Assembly: GCA_028279205.1 (NCBI GenBank)
Contig: JANQSR010000028.1
Coordinates: 1-9,179 of the forward strand
Reading direction: 5' to 3'
DNA from: Simkania sp.
Lineage (GTDB): Bacteria; Chlamydiota; Chlamydiia; Chlamydiales; Simkaniaceae
Length of the DNA: 9,179 bases
Part shown: piece after piece, positions 1 through 6,413 of the stretch
Numbering within the stretch: the first letter of the stretch is position 1
Layout: every line of letters starts with the position of its first letter
Made by a program: the position numbers and the translations under genes
The notes under the pieces: model-generated
Seen by the model: only the letters and a program-made list of their open reading frames with translations
The model's database searches: none
What the model was told of the DNA's origin: nothing

Positions 1-117
1 ATTGAAAGTTTCACTTTACATTAGGATTCAAACAAAAGTATTGAGGCTTTCCTCAGCTGTAATCCACCCTATTGGTTTTGCAGTAAAATGAAATTTCCAA
101 TTTTTTTGGGTATAGTC
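1..117 (-). mobile_element. MITE-like repeat, copy 1 (truncated by window start)
   Basis: This segment is the reverse complement of 5582-5713 with only scattered mismatches. The core around the shared block GATTACAGCTGAGGAAAGCC (about 50-69 here, read on the - strand) is almost unchanged. The end at 95-117, read on the - strand, begins GACTATACCCAAAAAAATT. It resembles the opposite end of copy 2, which begins GACTGTGTTGAAAAAATT, so the element has imperfect terminal inverted repeats of about 35 bp. The other end runs off the window at base 1, with about 15 bp missing compared with copy 2. No protein is encoded. Short length, inverted ends and at least two copies fit a non-autonomous miniature transposable element. 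The mobilising transposase is not in the window. Confidence 0.7.
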
Positions 118-125
118 AATCCACC

Positions 126-155
126 TTGAACACTCATATCTTTCTAGGTTATGAT
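126..155 (+). promoter_or_regulatory. candidate sigma66/sigma70-type promoter for copN
   Basis: TTGAAC at 126-131 is a 4/6 match to the -35 consensus and TATGAT at 150-155 is a 5/6 match to the -10 consensus, with an 18-nt spacer. Transcription would start near 162, leaving an 18-nt leader that carries AGGA at 168-171, 8 nt before the copN ATG. The promoter lies entirely in the gap between the MITE-like repeat and copN. This is a visual match only. Confidence 0.4.
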
Positions 156-179
156 GAGAATAAGAATAGGATATAAAAA

Positions 180-1349
180 ATGGCCAAAGATGACATAAGC
201 CCAGTACGTGGGGTCTCAATTGACGCGAGCATCCATAGAGCTCAAAAGGCGCACGCAAAGCAAGCGATGGGCAAAATGGTCGCAAGCCAGGTCGATTCGA
301 CAGTTGCTTTTGACACTTGGGCTGATCAAGCGCTTTTCAGCCCAACTAGAATGCGCAAAAAATTTGAGAAACTCGAAGAGCGCCTTCGCTCGCCCGCGCA
401 CCAAAAAGGGGAGGTGCAAAAGGGAGAAAAAGAGGCGGGGTTGAAAGCGAGTGTCGTCGAGCAAGTCGCGCAAAATTATCAAAAACAGAACCCCGAACTC
501 CAAGCCAAAACCTTAATGCTTCTTTCAGGGCGCATTACAAAAGATGATGATGCCGACACAATTTTGCGCAAATTAGAAGAGTTTTATACCGACAGGTCAC
601 TAGCCGACGAGGCGATCGACTTTCTGGTTGAGATCTCCTCCAAAGATAAAGAGATGCAAAGTCGACTCGCCCAAGCCAAAGAGCAGTTCAACGCCACTTA
701 CGGAAAAGAGATCCGTGCGGGGCGCAACATCGCTGAGTATGTGCGTACTTTTTCCAAGATGGGACTCGGAAGCCCTACCGCCTTACGTGAGCTATACAGA
801 GATCTGATCTTCACCCCTCGCTCCCCCCACCAGATTTTTGATGAGCTCACAGAGAAGTTCAAGTTTTCAGATATGAAAAACATCATTGATTTCATTCTCC
901 ACTCTATGGGAACCGACTTAAGAGCGAAAGGCTCCTCTATTTCCAAAGCTGAGCTTCACCGCATTTTAACAGAAGCGCGCACCATGCAATCTATTTTGGG
1001 GGTTTTTCGCTTTTTCTTTGCTCGGATGAATATGATCAAAGGTCAATTCGACCGCTCTGATCTCATGATGCCAAGCCATATCGATTTTGAAGCGCTTGCG
1101 CGTCTACTCATGAAGCTTGTTCAAGAAAGGTACCCTTCTCCAGATAAAATTCTCAAACTCTCATCTGTCTTGGGAGTCTCCGAAGAGGTTGCAGCTCAAA
1201 TTATTATCTTCACCCAGTACCGGGACGCTCTACGTCACATCTCTCCCAAACTCTTCAAATCGGAGCGGCACAGACAGGATCTGATGCTGACAATCATGGA
1301 AACTCTAAACGATTTAGAAGAAGAGGCAGAAGAGGAGGAAGAAGAGTAA
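180..1349 (+). CDS. copN: type III secretion gatekeeper CopN/SctW (YopN/HrpJ/TyeA family)
   Basis: Family members plug the type III secretion channel until host contact and help set the order of translocator and effector export. Chlamydial CopN is itself secreted and, in some species, binds tubulin. At 389 residues the length suits chlamydial CopN (about 400). The N-terminal 45 residues are polar with few hydrophobic stretches, as in a secretion and chaperone-binding region. Residues about 100-240 form the all-helical HrpJ-like part, including the stretch AIDFLVEISSKDKEMQSRL (145-163) and the LRELYRDLI segment (202-210). Residues about 290-378 fit the TyeA-like C-terminal domain. The protein ends in a run of glutamates (379-389). 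The ATG at 180 has AGGA 8 nt upstream. A CesT-type chaperone gene follows after 3 bp, the arrangement known from Chlamydia (copN then scc1). The lcrD/sctV gene usually found upstream is not seen within the 179 bp available. Confidence 0.9.
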   Translation: MAKDDISPVRGVSIDASIHRAQKAHAKQAMGKMVASQVDSTVAFDTWADQALFSPTRMRKKFEKLEERLRSPAHQKGEVQKGEKEAGLKASVVEQVAQNYQKQNPELQAKTLMLLSGRITKDDDADTILRKLEEFYTDRSLADEAIDFLVEISSKDKEMQSRLAQAKEQFNATYGKEIRAGRNIAEYVRTFSKMGLGSPTALRELYRDLIFTPRSPHQIFDELTEKFKFSDMKNIIDFILHSMGTDLRAKGSSISKAELHRILTEARTMQSILGVFRFFFARMNMIKGQFDRSDLMMPSHIDFEALARLLMKLVQERYPSPDKILKLSSVLGVSEEVAAQIIIFTQYRDALRHISPKLFKSERHRQDLMLTIMETLNDLEEEAEEEEEE

Positions 1350-1352
1350 AGG
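1333..1352 (+). promoter_or_regulatory. purine-rich Shine-Dalgarno tract inside the copN poly-Glu codons
   Basis: The codons for the acidic tail of CopN read AGGAGGAAGAAGAG, followed by the stop and AAAGG directly before the chaperone ATG at 1353. The perfect AGGAGG (1333-1338) is 14 nt from the ATG, longer than usual. GAAGAG (1341-1346) is 6 nt away, and AAAGG (1348-1352) abuts it. Ribosomes ending copN would sit on the start of the next gene, so translational coupling is likely. Confidence 0.5.
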
Positions 1353-1811
1353 ATGGATCGATTTGAAGAGCTTTTGTGGGACCTCGGAGAGACCCTCCAA
1401 ATTCCCCTCCATGTTGATAAAAATAACGCCTGCCAAATCCTCTTTAACGGAAAGCTCTCCGTTCACATGGAGATGGCAAAAGAGAGAGATGGGCTGCTCA
1501 TCGGAGCCTTTATCGGAGAGATTCCGCCTGGTCGTTTCCGAGAAGATGTTTTAAGAGAGTGTTTAAGAGTCAATGCAACTCCCAATTCCCTCGGAGTTTT
1601 AGCCTACATTGAAAAGACAAACACACTCATTTTGCAAAATTTTTTACCTTCAGATCCCCTAAACAGCGAGAAATTAGCCGAATACTTAGAAGAGTTTGTC
1701 CCAGAAGCGGAGAGCTGGCAAGAGGCACTCAATCGGGGTCAAGTGGCTCCTGATAGCTACTTAAAAACCCACGGCAAATCGACCCTTTTTAAAAGCCCAC
1801 CTCCCATATGA
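1353..1811 (+). CDS. scc1: CesT/Tir-family type III secretion chaperone (Scc1-like), probable CopN chaperone
   Basis: This small acidic protein of 152 residues matches the class I secretion chaperone pattern. It has an N-terminal helix (FEELLWDLGETLQIPL, residues 4-19), then beta strands with a conserved-looking hydrophobic pattern (ACQILFNGKLSVHMEM, 26-41; GLLIGAFIGEIPP, 47-59). A central helix (63-73), another strand pair (GVLAYIEKTNTLILQNFL, 81-98) and a C-terminal helix (104-115) follow. Such proteins dimerise in the cytosol, bind the N-terminal part of a substrate in extended form and deliver it to the secretion ATPase. The gene starts 3 bp after copN stops, so CopN is the obvious partner. 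In Chlamydia, Scc1 works with Scc4 on CopN; no Scc4-like gene is visible here. The last 15 residues (GKSTLFKSPPPI region) are a loose tail. The family call is firm; the Scc1 name rests on synteny. Confidence 0.8.
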   Translation: MDRFEELLWDLGETLQIPLHVDKNNACQILFNGKLSVHMEMAKERDGLLIGAFIGEIPPGRFREDVLRECLRVNATPNSLGVLAYIEKTNTLILQNFLPSDPLNSEKLAEYLEEFVPEAESWQEALNRGQVAPDSYLKTHGKSTLFKSPPPI

Positions 1812-1864
1812 TCATAAGAAAAACCTTGGACAAAAAAAATTAAACTTGTCATAGCAAGAAACAG

Positions 1865-3721
1865 GTGTCTAGTTACAAATGGATCAAAGTGTCAAAGTTT
1901 CCCTCTTCCCAAGCATCTTTTTCAGACGATGAGATCTTCTCTGCCCCACACGCCATCTCTTTTTTTCGACCAGATGGACTTAAGTCTCAGACCCCTTTCT
2001 ACCCCATCGGCGAGGTCGAAGATTTTTACGATCCTTTTTCCAAGCTAAGCCTTTTTCTAGCGGGCAAGGTTAAAAAGGAGATTCAGCAGTGCAAAACAGC
2101 AAAAAAATGGTCGAGCAAAATTGAAGCCGATCTCTTGGCAAAAATTTTACCAGAATTAAAGAAAAAGTTCCCCAGCTGCCGTTTAGATCGCGTCATCCTT
2201 AAAAAGGTTTGGAACAAGGTCACCCATTATTACGAAAAGATTCAAACCGATCAAGGAGGGTTTAACAAAGAGGGCAAGCTGGATCTTTCTTTCATGGTTC
2301 GGGAAAATCTTAAAAAAGCGCTCCACCTTCCCCCATCACTCGGTCTGCCTCCCTACCACTTAGCTCACGAAATTGCAGTTAAAATCAGTGAATATTTTGC
2401 AACACTTGAAGGAAGGTGTCCCGATCTTGACCAACTCACCAAGATGGTTTGGGCTGTTCAGAAAAATATGTTGCGCAACCTCTCTAATTTTGCGGCCAAA
2501 AGCCCCTATGAAGAGCATGATAAACTCGATAAACTGATCGTCAAAACGGTGCTAGAAACATGCAGTGAAAACCCTTGCATCGCTCTGAGAGCCTTGAAAA
2601 AAGAGATATTAAACCATTTAAAACTCTTCGAGAAGGTTCACTTGCTCATTGAAAAAAACCGGCTAAGTGCTGCGCTTTCTGCTCTCCTTGCAAATAAGAT
2701 CTGCTTTCCTGCTCTTTTTAACAAAAAGCTGAATGCTCTTGAAATAAAGGAGGTTGAAACGTTCATTGATATACACATCCAACACCACAAAAAGAGTCAA
2801 AAACTCTCCCTCGATATCCACTACCAACAGATCGTGCAACTCATTCTTTCTCTCTACCCGATCGCTAAAAATGTTCCCAAAAAGATGGCAAATGACCTCT
2901 TACGCAAACGGGTTCAAGAGATTCTTTCAGGCAAAACATCTGAGCCCTCTATGGATTCAGCCCTTTATGTCTTTATCCACGCAGAGATCCATCTTATGCA
3001 GAAAAATGAGGCTGCTTGCGAATTGCAAAGTTTAGAAAAGCGGGTGATCGATGCCTACCATATCGCCTGCTCTCTTCCCAATTTAAACAGATCTCTCTTT
3101 GAAAATTTTGAACTACTCATTTGGAAAAAGCTGAGTGAAAAGGAGCCGCTTCTAGAGACTATTTCCAAAGATGTGCTCCTCCTTCTTGAAAAAGAGCTTG
3201 GGAATATCATTTTAGATAAGCCTCATCAAACGTTTCAAAACATTTTACGTCGCACCTTCCTCTTTTTCAAAAAGGTGGGAGAGCTCCCTTTTCACGAAAA
3301 AGAGAACAAAGCCTTTTGGCTTACCACACGAAAAAAGAGCGAGATTTGGGCTTTGCAAAACGAGATGGTGTGTCGCTGGATTCACTTCGACGATGAGTCC
3401 CCTCTGCTTCTCTTTCTTAAAAAGGAATGGAAAAAGCAGCACTCTAAGGAGGAAATTTTAAGACGGGCAGTTAAGAAGTTTCCCATCCTAAGCGCGTTTC
3501 AACCTCAACTGAGCACCCGTCTTTGGATTCTTCAACAATATTTTTGGTACTCGCAGCTTTCAGATGGAACCGAATCTTCCTACGATCGGTTCTTAAAAAA
3601 GTATGGAAAAATGTTAAAGAAAAGCGCGCCCAAGCAGACCGACAATGCAACCTTAAAGCAGCTTAAAATCCTATCTGATCAGATGCTTCCCTTCACTCCT
3701 TTTCAAAAGATCGCACTCTAA
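1865..3721 (+). CDS. hypothetical protein, 618 residues, largely alpha-helical
   Basis: I do not recognise this protein. The open frame is long and uninterrupted with even codon use, so it is a real gene. The start is taken as GTG at 1865: an in-frame TAA lies at 1841-1843, there is no in-frame ATG before the Met near residue 150, and only a weak purine patch (AAGAAACAG, 1856-1864) precedes it. A second GTG at 1889 is an alternative. The sequence is rich in Leu, Lys and Glu, predicted mostly helical and probably soluble. No signal peptide, membrane segment or catalytic motif can be seen. Residues 1-60 are less helical, with Phe/Pro-rich patches (ISFFRPDGLKS, DFYDPFSKL). The C-terminal third is strongly basic with several Trp residues. 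It follows the chaperone gene after 53 bp on the same strand, so it may share its transcript. A type III-linked role is possible only by position. Confidence 0.85.
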   Translation: MSSYKWIKVSKFPSSQASFSDDEIFSAPHAISFFRPDGLKSQTPFYPIGEVEDFYDPFSKLSLFLAGKVKKEIQQCKTAKKWSSKIEADLLAKILPELKKKFPSCRLDRVILKKVWNKVTHYYEKIQTDQGGFNKEGKLDLSFMVRENLKKALHLPPSLGLPPYHLAHEIAVKISEYFATLEGRCPDLDQLTKMVWAVQKNMLRNLSNFAAKSPYEEHDKLDKLIVKTVLETCSENPCIALRALKKEILNHLKLFEKVHLLIEKNRLSAALSALLANKICFPALFNKKLNALEIKEVETFIDIHIQHHKKSQKLSLDIHYQQIVQLILSLYPIAKNVPKKMANDLLRKRVQEILSGKTSEPSMDSALYVFIHAEIHLMQKNEAACELQSLEKRVIDAYHIACSLPNLNRSLFENFELLIWKKLSEKEPLLETISKDVLLLLEKELGNIILDKPHQTFQNILRRTFLFFKKVGELPFHEKENKAFWLTTRKKSEIWALQNEMVCRWIHFDDESPLLLFLKKEWKKQHSKEEILRRAVKKFPILSAFQPQLSTRLWILQQYFWYSQLSDGTESSYDRFLKKYGKMLKKSAPKQTDNATLKQLKILSDQMLPFTPFQKIAL

Positions 3722-3785
3722 AACCTACCACCAAACTGCTGTAAGAAGCAGCAAAAAAAAGCGATTTTTCTTGATCAAGTATCCA

Positions 3786-3814
3786 CCCTTTTGCTAAAAG
3801 GGAGCTGCCCCTTT
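3786..3814 (+). terminator. two overlapping, mutually exclusive hairpins; possible terminator or attenuator
   Basis: CCCTTTTGCTAAAAGGG (3786-3802) folds into a 7-bp stem with a 3-nt loop. Its right arm can instead pair with the following CCCTTT, giving AAAGGG/CCCTTT (3797-3802 with 3809-3814) around a 6-nt loop. The next bases are only moderately T-rich (CCTTCTGTTGTG), so a standard Rho-independent terminator is not clear. It lies in the gap after the 618-residue gene and 49 bp before the next ATG, so it could act on either. Confidence 0.25.
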
Positions 3815-3862
3815 CCTTCTGTTGTGTTATCTGAAGGCTTCGCTTATGCCAAAATTTAGATC

Positions 3863-4870
3863 ATGATGAAAAATATCTCTTTGAGAATGCATCAATCTTT
3901 CCCAATGGAGATGGCTTTTCAAGCAACTCTCGGTATGGTGAGCGGCGTGCTTGCTGGAAGGCATATCACCCATCTCACATTTGCTCGAAAAATCGTTCTG
4001 GGATCCTTTTTCGGGCTAACTTCTACTTCTATCCAAAGAATCCTCTATCCTAAAGCGACAATAGAAGAGGCCGAGATCAAAAAAGTGGCACTGCTTGCGT
4101 TAACACTTGGGGTGTGCTTGATAGCAGCTTTCTATTATCCACCTTGCGCGAAACTGCTTCTAGGAAGGGTAACCGTCATAGTCACAAAAGAGGCTTTGGC
4201 TAAATTTTTTCTGAAAATGCTCTTTAGCAGGATGATTATCTCTTGCATTTTTCGAGAAATATTTCCGCCTCGACCGCCCAAACTATCAAGAGAAGAGGTT
4301 ATAGCAGCTCTTGAAAATTTTGATAAACGGATAGAGAACGACTGTGACCCAAGATATGCCATCAAAGCGGAAGTGGCTGAAGTGATTGTTGAGCGGCTTA
4401 TTCAAAATGATCCAGAGTTAGAAGGCATTGTAAAAATGCCGATTACCCCTCTCGATGTAGACAACCTACAAAATGTTGAGGTAGTCGTGCTTTTTCATCG
4501 TGGCAATGAGATCCCCCATCTTGCACTCAAACCATTTGAAAATCGCGTAAAAGAGCTTGCTCTTTTCAAAGAGCCAACAAGCAAAGAACAAATAGAGAGC
4601 CTCTCTGATGCTGAGCTTAAGTGGGCGTTTAATGCCTACGGATCGACGATCAAAGAATTAAAATCGGCGCAGCTCATCAGAGCACTTAATGCGCGCATGG
4701 AAGAGAAGAAAATTGTTGAAAAAGAGGTGAGGGTCGAGGAGATTAGCAAAATGTCGATAGCCAAACTCACCTACGCCTGGTACAACTTCGATGATCTTAC
4801 GAAAAAGATGGACTTTAAGCAACGGTTTTTGACAAAACAGGCCATTTTCGAATCGTTCATAGGGGGGTAG
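3863..4870 (+). CDS. hypothetical membrane-associated protein, 335 residues
   Basis: No family is recognised. The N-terminal 130 residues are hydrophobic in parts. The clearest membrane segment is at 74-92 (KVALLALTLGVCLIAAFYY). Weaker segments lie at about 18-32, 44-55 and 115-130, so two to four membrane passes or hairpins are possible. Residues 135-335 are charged and helical. Within them the segments around 245-276 (SLSDAELKWAFNAYGSTIKE onward) and 297-328 (MSIAKLTYAWYNFDDLTKK onward) look like two divergent copies of one short helical motif with the pattern L/M-S-x-A-x-L-x-x-A-(F/W)-x. The ATG at 3863 is followed by a second ATG and lacks a good Shine-Dalgarno site. A 6-codon frame (3847-3867) overlaps the start. 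The Met residues at 9 and 15 are other possible starts. It might be an inclusion-membrane or secreted protein, but the classic bilobed Inc hydrophobic domain is not convincing. Confidence 0.8.
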   Translation: MMKNISLRMHQSFPMEMAFQATLGMVSGVLAGRHITHLTFARKIVLGSFFGLTSTSIQRILYPKATIEEAEIKKVALLALTLGVCLIAAFYYPPCAKLLLGRVTVIVTKEALAKFFLKMLFSRMIISCIFREIFPPRPPKLSREEVIAALENFDKRIENDCDPRYAIKAEVAEVIVERLIQNDPELEGIVKMPITPLDVDNLQNVEVVVLFHRGNEIPHLALKPFENRVKELALFKEPTSKEQIESLSDAELKWAFNAYGSTIKELKSAQLIRALNARMEEKKIVEKEVRVEEISKMSIAKLTYAWYNFDDLTKKMDFKQRFLTKQAIFESFIGG

Positions 4871-4990
4871 CAAAGAAACAGGACTTGTTGAGCCTCTAAA
4901 AATGGGCGGGTCTTGTGAACACAACCCCCCCCTTCCAATTTTTTTGGTACCAACCTGCTCTTATCTTCTATTTCTCAAACGGAAAAAGGC
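4871..4990. other. convergent intergenic gap with hairpin and T-run
   Basis: The + strand gene and khpA converge here. A hairpin can form at about 4907-4926, where GGGTCTTGTG faces CACAACCC around a 2-nt loop with a 2-nt bulge. It is followed by a C-run and then seven T residues at 4939-4945. The T-run is about 12 nt beyond the stem, too far for an ideal terminator of the + strand gene. On the - strand, AGGCCTAAGCCT overlapping the khpA stop, followed by TTTTT, is a weak 4-bp terminator candidate. The 15-mer at 4933-4947 also occurs in the MITE-like repeat at 95-109. Confidence 0.3.
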
Positions 4991-5242
4991 TTAGGCCTCA
5001 ACCGACGTTCCGACTTCGAGAATCTCCAGACTAACCCGGATTCCGTTGCGACTTGCTACCGACATCAAAAGAGTTCGAATCGCACCGATGGTCTTCCCCT
5101 TTTTCCCAATAACTTTGCCGATATCCTCTTTTCTAACACTCAGTTCCATGATCAAGGTGTGCTTGCCGGTGATCTCATTAATTTGAACATCCTCCGGGTT
5201 GTCAACGAGGTTTTTGATAATGTATTCAACAAATTCTTTCAT
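4991..5242 (-). CDS. khpA: KhpA-family KH-domain RNA-binding protein
   Basis: This 83-residue protein has the size and pattern of the KhpA (formerly UPF0109/YlqC) family. It opens MKEFVEYIIKNLVDNPEDV, continues with a beta strand rich in Ile and Leu (about 28-35), then the KH signature IGKVIGKKGKTIGAIR (41-56) with its GKKG loop at 46-49, and a final strand (GIRVSLEIL, 67-75). The GxxG loop contacts single-stranded RNA. In several bacteria KhpA pairs with KhpB and acts as a global RNA chaperone; no KhpB is in view. AAGGAT (5249-5254 on the opposite strand) lies 6 nt before the ATG and supports the start. The gene stands alone here, not in the rpsP-rimM-trmD cluster used by many bacteria. I recall a similar small KH gene next to the rluD homologue in Chlamydia, which fits the distant rluD on the same strand. 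Confidence 0.9.
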   Translation of the reverse strand: MKEFVEYIIKNLVDNPEDVQINEITGKHTLIMELSVRKEDIGKVIGKKGKTIGAIRTLLMSVASRNGIRVSLEILEVGTSVEA

Positions 5243-5581
5243 GGTTCGATCCTTGCGCTTAATTCAGAATGGAAATTAGAGAAGCCCTAGCTTAAAAGCA
5301 AACCTCAACATACAATAATAAGTGATGGTGCATCTGACTACTCCCCCGCCTAAAGGCGAAGTCTTCTAGAGTTTTGAACTCAGACCATCTAGCCTGAGTG
5401 TCAACATGTCAAACATTTTACCAATGGTCTGTGAAAAAATCAATGGCACTTTCATCGGTTGCAATCAAAAATGTCTGGGCTATCACTCTCTTTTCTTAGG
5501 CAATTCACTGAAAGAGCATCGATCTAGACAGCTCCTACCCCCCCTTTGAACGCGTACGTCTCGGGGGAGCGTTCGTTTAGC
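5243..5581. other. intergenic stretch between khpA and the MITE-like repeat
   Basis: About 340 bp without a convincing gene. It contains the IS605-like end described separately (5331-5390) and a GC-rich bulged hairpin (5531-5570, where GCTC and CCCCC face GGGGGAGC). Two short frames fit no family: a 42-codon + strand frame starting with ATG at 5425, and a 25-codon - strand frame over about 5423-5500. The stretch is best read as debris of one or more mobile elements plus the khpA leader. No tRNA or riboswitch can be supported. Confidence 0.4.
5331..5390 (-). mobile_element. probable remnant of an IS200/IS605-type (TnpB-associated) element end
   Basis: Read on the - strand, CTCTAGAAGACTTCGCCTTT continues into AGGCGGGGGAGTAGTCA. 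The small hairpin CGCC-TTTA-GGCG and the GGGGGAGTAGTCA edge resemble the right ends of tnpB-carrying IS200/IS605 elements as I remember them. In those, a longer stem (CCCCCGCC/GGCGGGGG) follows tnpB and is part of its guide RNA scaffold. Here the left arm is degraded (ACTT where CCCC would pair). No TnpB reading frame is found upstream on this strand, so at most a relic remains. The call rests on pattern memory, not on alignment. Confidence 0.35.
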
Positions 5582-5713
5582 TCTTATACCCAAAAAAATT
5601 AAAAATTTCATTTTACATCAAAGCCAATAGGGTAGATTACAGCTGAGGAAAGCCTCAAAACCTTTGTTTAAACCCTACTGCAAAGTGAAATTTTCAATTT
5701 TTTCAACACAGTC
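5582..5713 (+). mobile_element. MITE-like repeat, copy 2 (complete)
   Basis: This element of about 132 bp has imperfect terminal inverted repeats. The left end reads TATACCCAAAAAAATT from 5585. The right end, read inward on the - strand from 5713, is GACTGTGTTGAAAAAATTG, and the match continues through (A/G)AAATTTCA(T/C)TTT(A/G)CA. The middle carries a small hairpin, GAGGAAAGCCTC, kept in both copies. Identity with copy 1 (1-117, inverted) is close to 90% over the central 75 bp by eye. No clear target-site duplication is visible. The right end stops 19 bp before the ATG at 5733, so the element forms most of the upstream region of that gene. There is no coding capacity. Confidence 0.75.
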
Positions 5714-5732
5714 AAAATAAATTTAAATAATT

Positions 5733-6413
5733 ATGACTAAAAGCGTAGAAAACAATCCAAATTTTGTTGCTCCAAACTCCATTTGTGAAGTAACCCCTCA
5801 AGAATGTCCAATCGCCCCCGATAGATATGGTGACACCCAAAATTGTGAAGAGAGAGTAGATCTCTCAACAGTTCTTTCTATCCCCGTCGATAACACAGAT
5901 GCGTCGGGATGCGTCAAGACGAAAAAAGCGATCAACAGGTTCATTGCACTCCGAAAGGAGCATGGAGAGAGCCAAAAAGGTAAATTTTTGACCGATGAAA
6001 AAACAACCAAGGCGTTTCTTAAAGCGATGCTACACCATCGAAGATCTCTTGGCGAGGCGCCCTTCGACAACGGTTTAAATTTAAATATTGAAACAGTAAA
6101 AGAGGTTTTTAATTCCTATCTTGAAGATCCAGATAACGATTTCCTTGCTCTTTTCAGATTAAACGAAAGGATAGGAGAAATATCAAAAGAAATTTTCGAT
6201 CAAGCAAATCTGGTATTCGCTCCAGCTAATATTGAGATGGAAGTGGTTAGTTTTGAAACTGATCCTAGGAAAATGCCACACAGACCTTCCGAAGGTGAAA
6301 GATTTTTTAAATTCTTGATCGGAGGGCCCGAAGGTAAGATGATTATCGAAACCCCTCTTCAACAGATTAATATCTACAACAAAGCCGGAGATAAATTTGA
6401 TCCAGCTGTGTGA
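5733..6413 (+). CDS. N-terminal part of a tandem-repeat protein, cut by an in-frame TGA
   Basis: This 226-codon frame holds a unique N-terminus (1-46) and the first 180 residues of repeat unit 1. It ends at TGA 6411-6413 inside DPAV-stop-AIAEA. The second repeat has DPAVWAIAEA with TGG at the equivalent position, 921 nt (307 codons) downstream. After the TGA the same frame continues without a break through the rest of unit 1 and all of unit 2. The original gene was therefore probably 5733-7670, about 645 codons. The family is unknown. Conserved blocks between the units include NGLNLNI (113-119), EDPDNDF (131-137), ISKEIFD (150-156) and PANIEM (164-169). No signal peptide or membrane segment is seen. 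There is no Shine-Dalgarno site before the ATG, only AT-rich sequence next to the MITE-like repeat. It could be a truncated but expressed protein or half of a pseudogene. Confidence 0.65.
   Translation: MTKSVENNPNFVAPNSICEVTPQECPIAPDRYGDTQNCEERVDLSTVLSIPVDNTDASGCVKTKKAINRFIALRKEHGESQKGKFLTDEKTTKAFLKAMLHHRRSLGEAPFDNGLNLNIETVKEVFNSYLEDPDNDFLALFRLNERIGEISKEIFDQANLVFAPANIEMEVVSFETDPRKMPHRPSEGERFFKFLIGGPEGKMIIETPLQQINIYNKAGDKFDPAV

Noticed and set aside
3737..3752. Hairpin CTGCTGTAAGAAGCAG after the 618-residue gene as a terminator.
   Set aside because: It has a 5-bp stem and is followed by an A-run rather than a T-run on the coding strand, so it does not fit an intrinsic terminator.
4933..4947. 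A 15-base exact match to the end region of the MITE-like repeat (TTCCAATTTTTTTGG, also at 95-109), perhaps a third copy.
   Set aside because: Similarity stops at once on both sides, and the word is low in complexity (seven T in a row), so chance is a fair explanation.
5243..5252. GGTTCGATCC resembles the T-arm of a tRNA.
   Set aside because: No acceptor, D or anticodon arm can be found around it on either strand, and it forms the leader just upstream of khpA.
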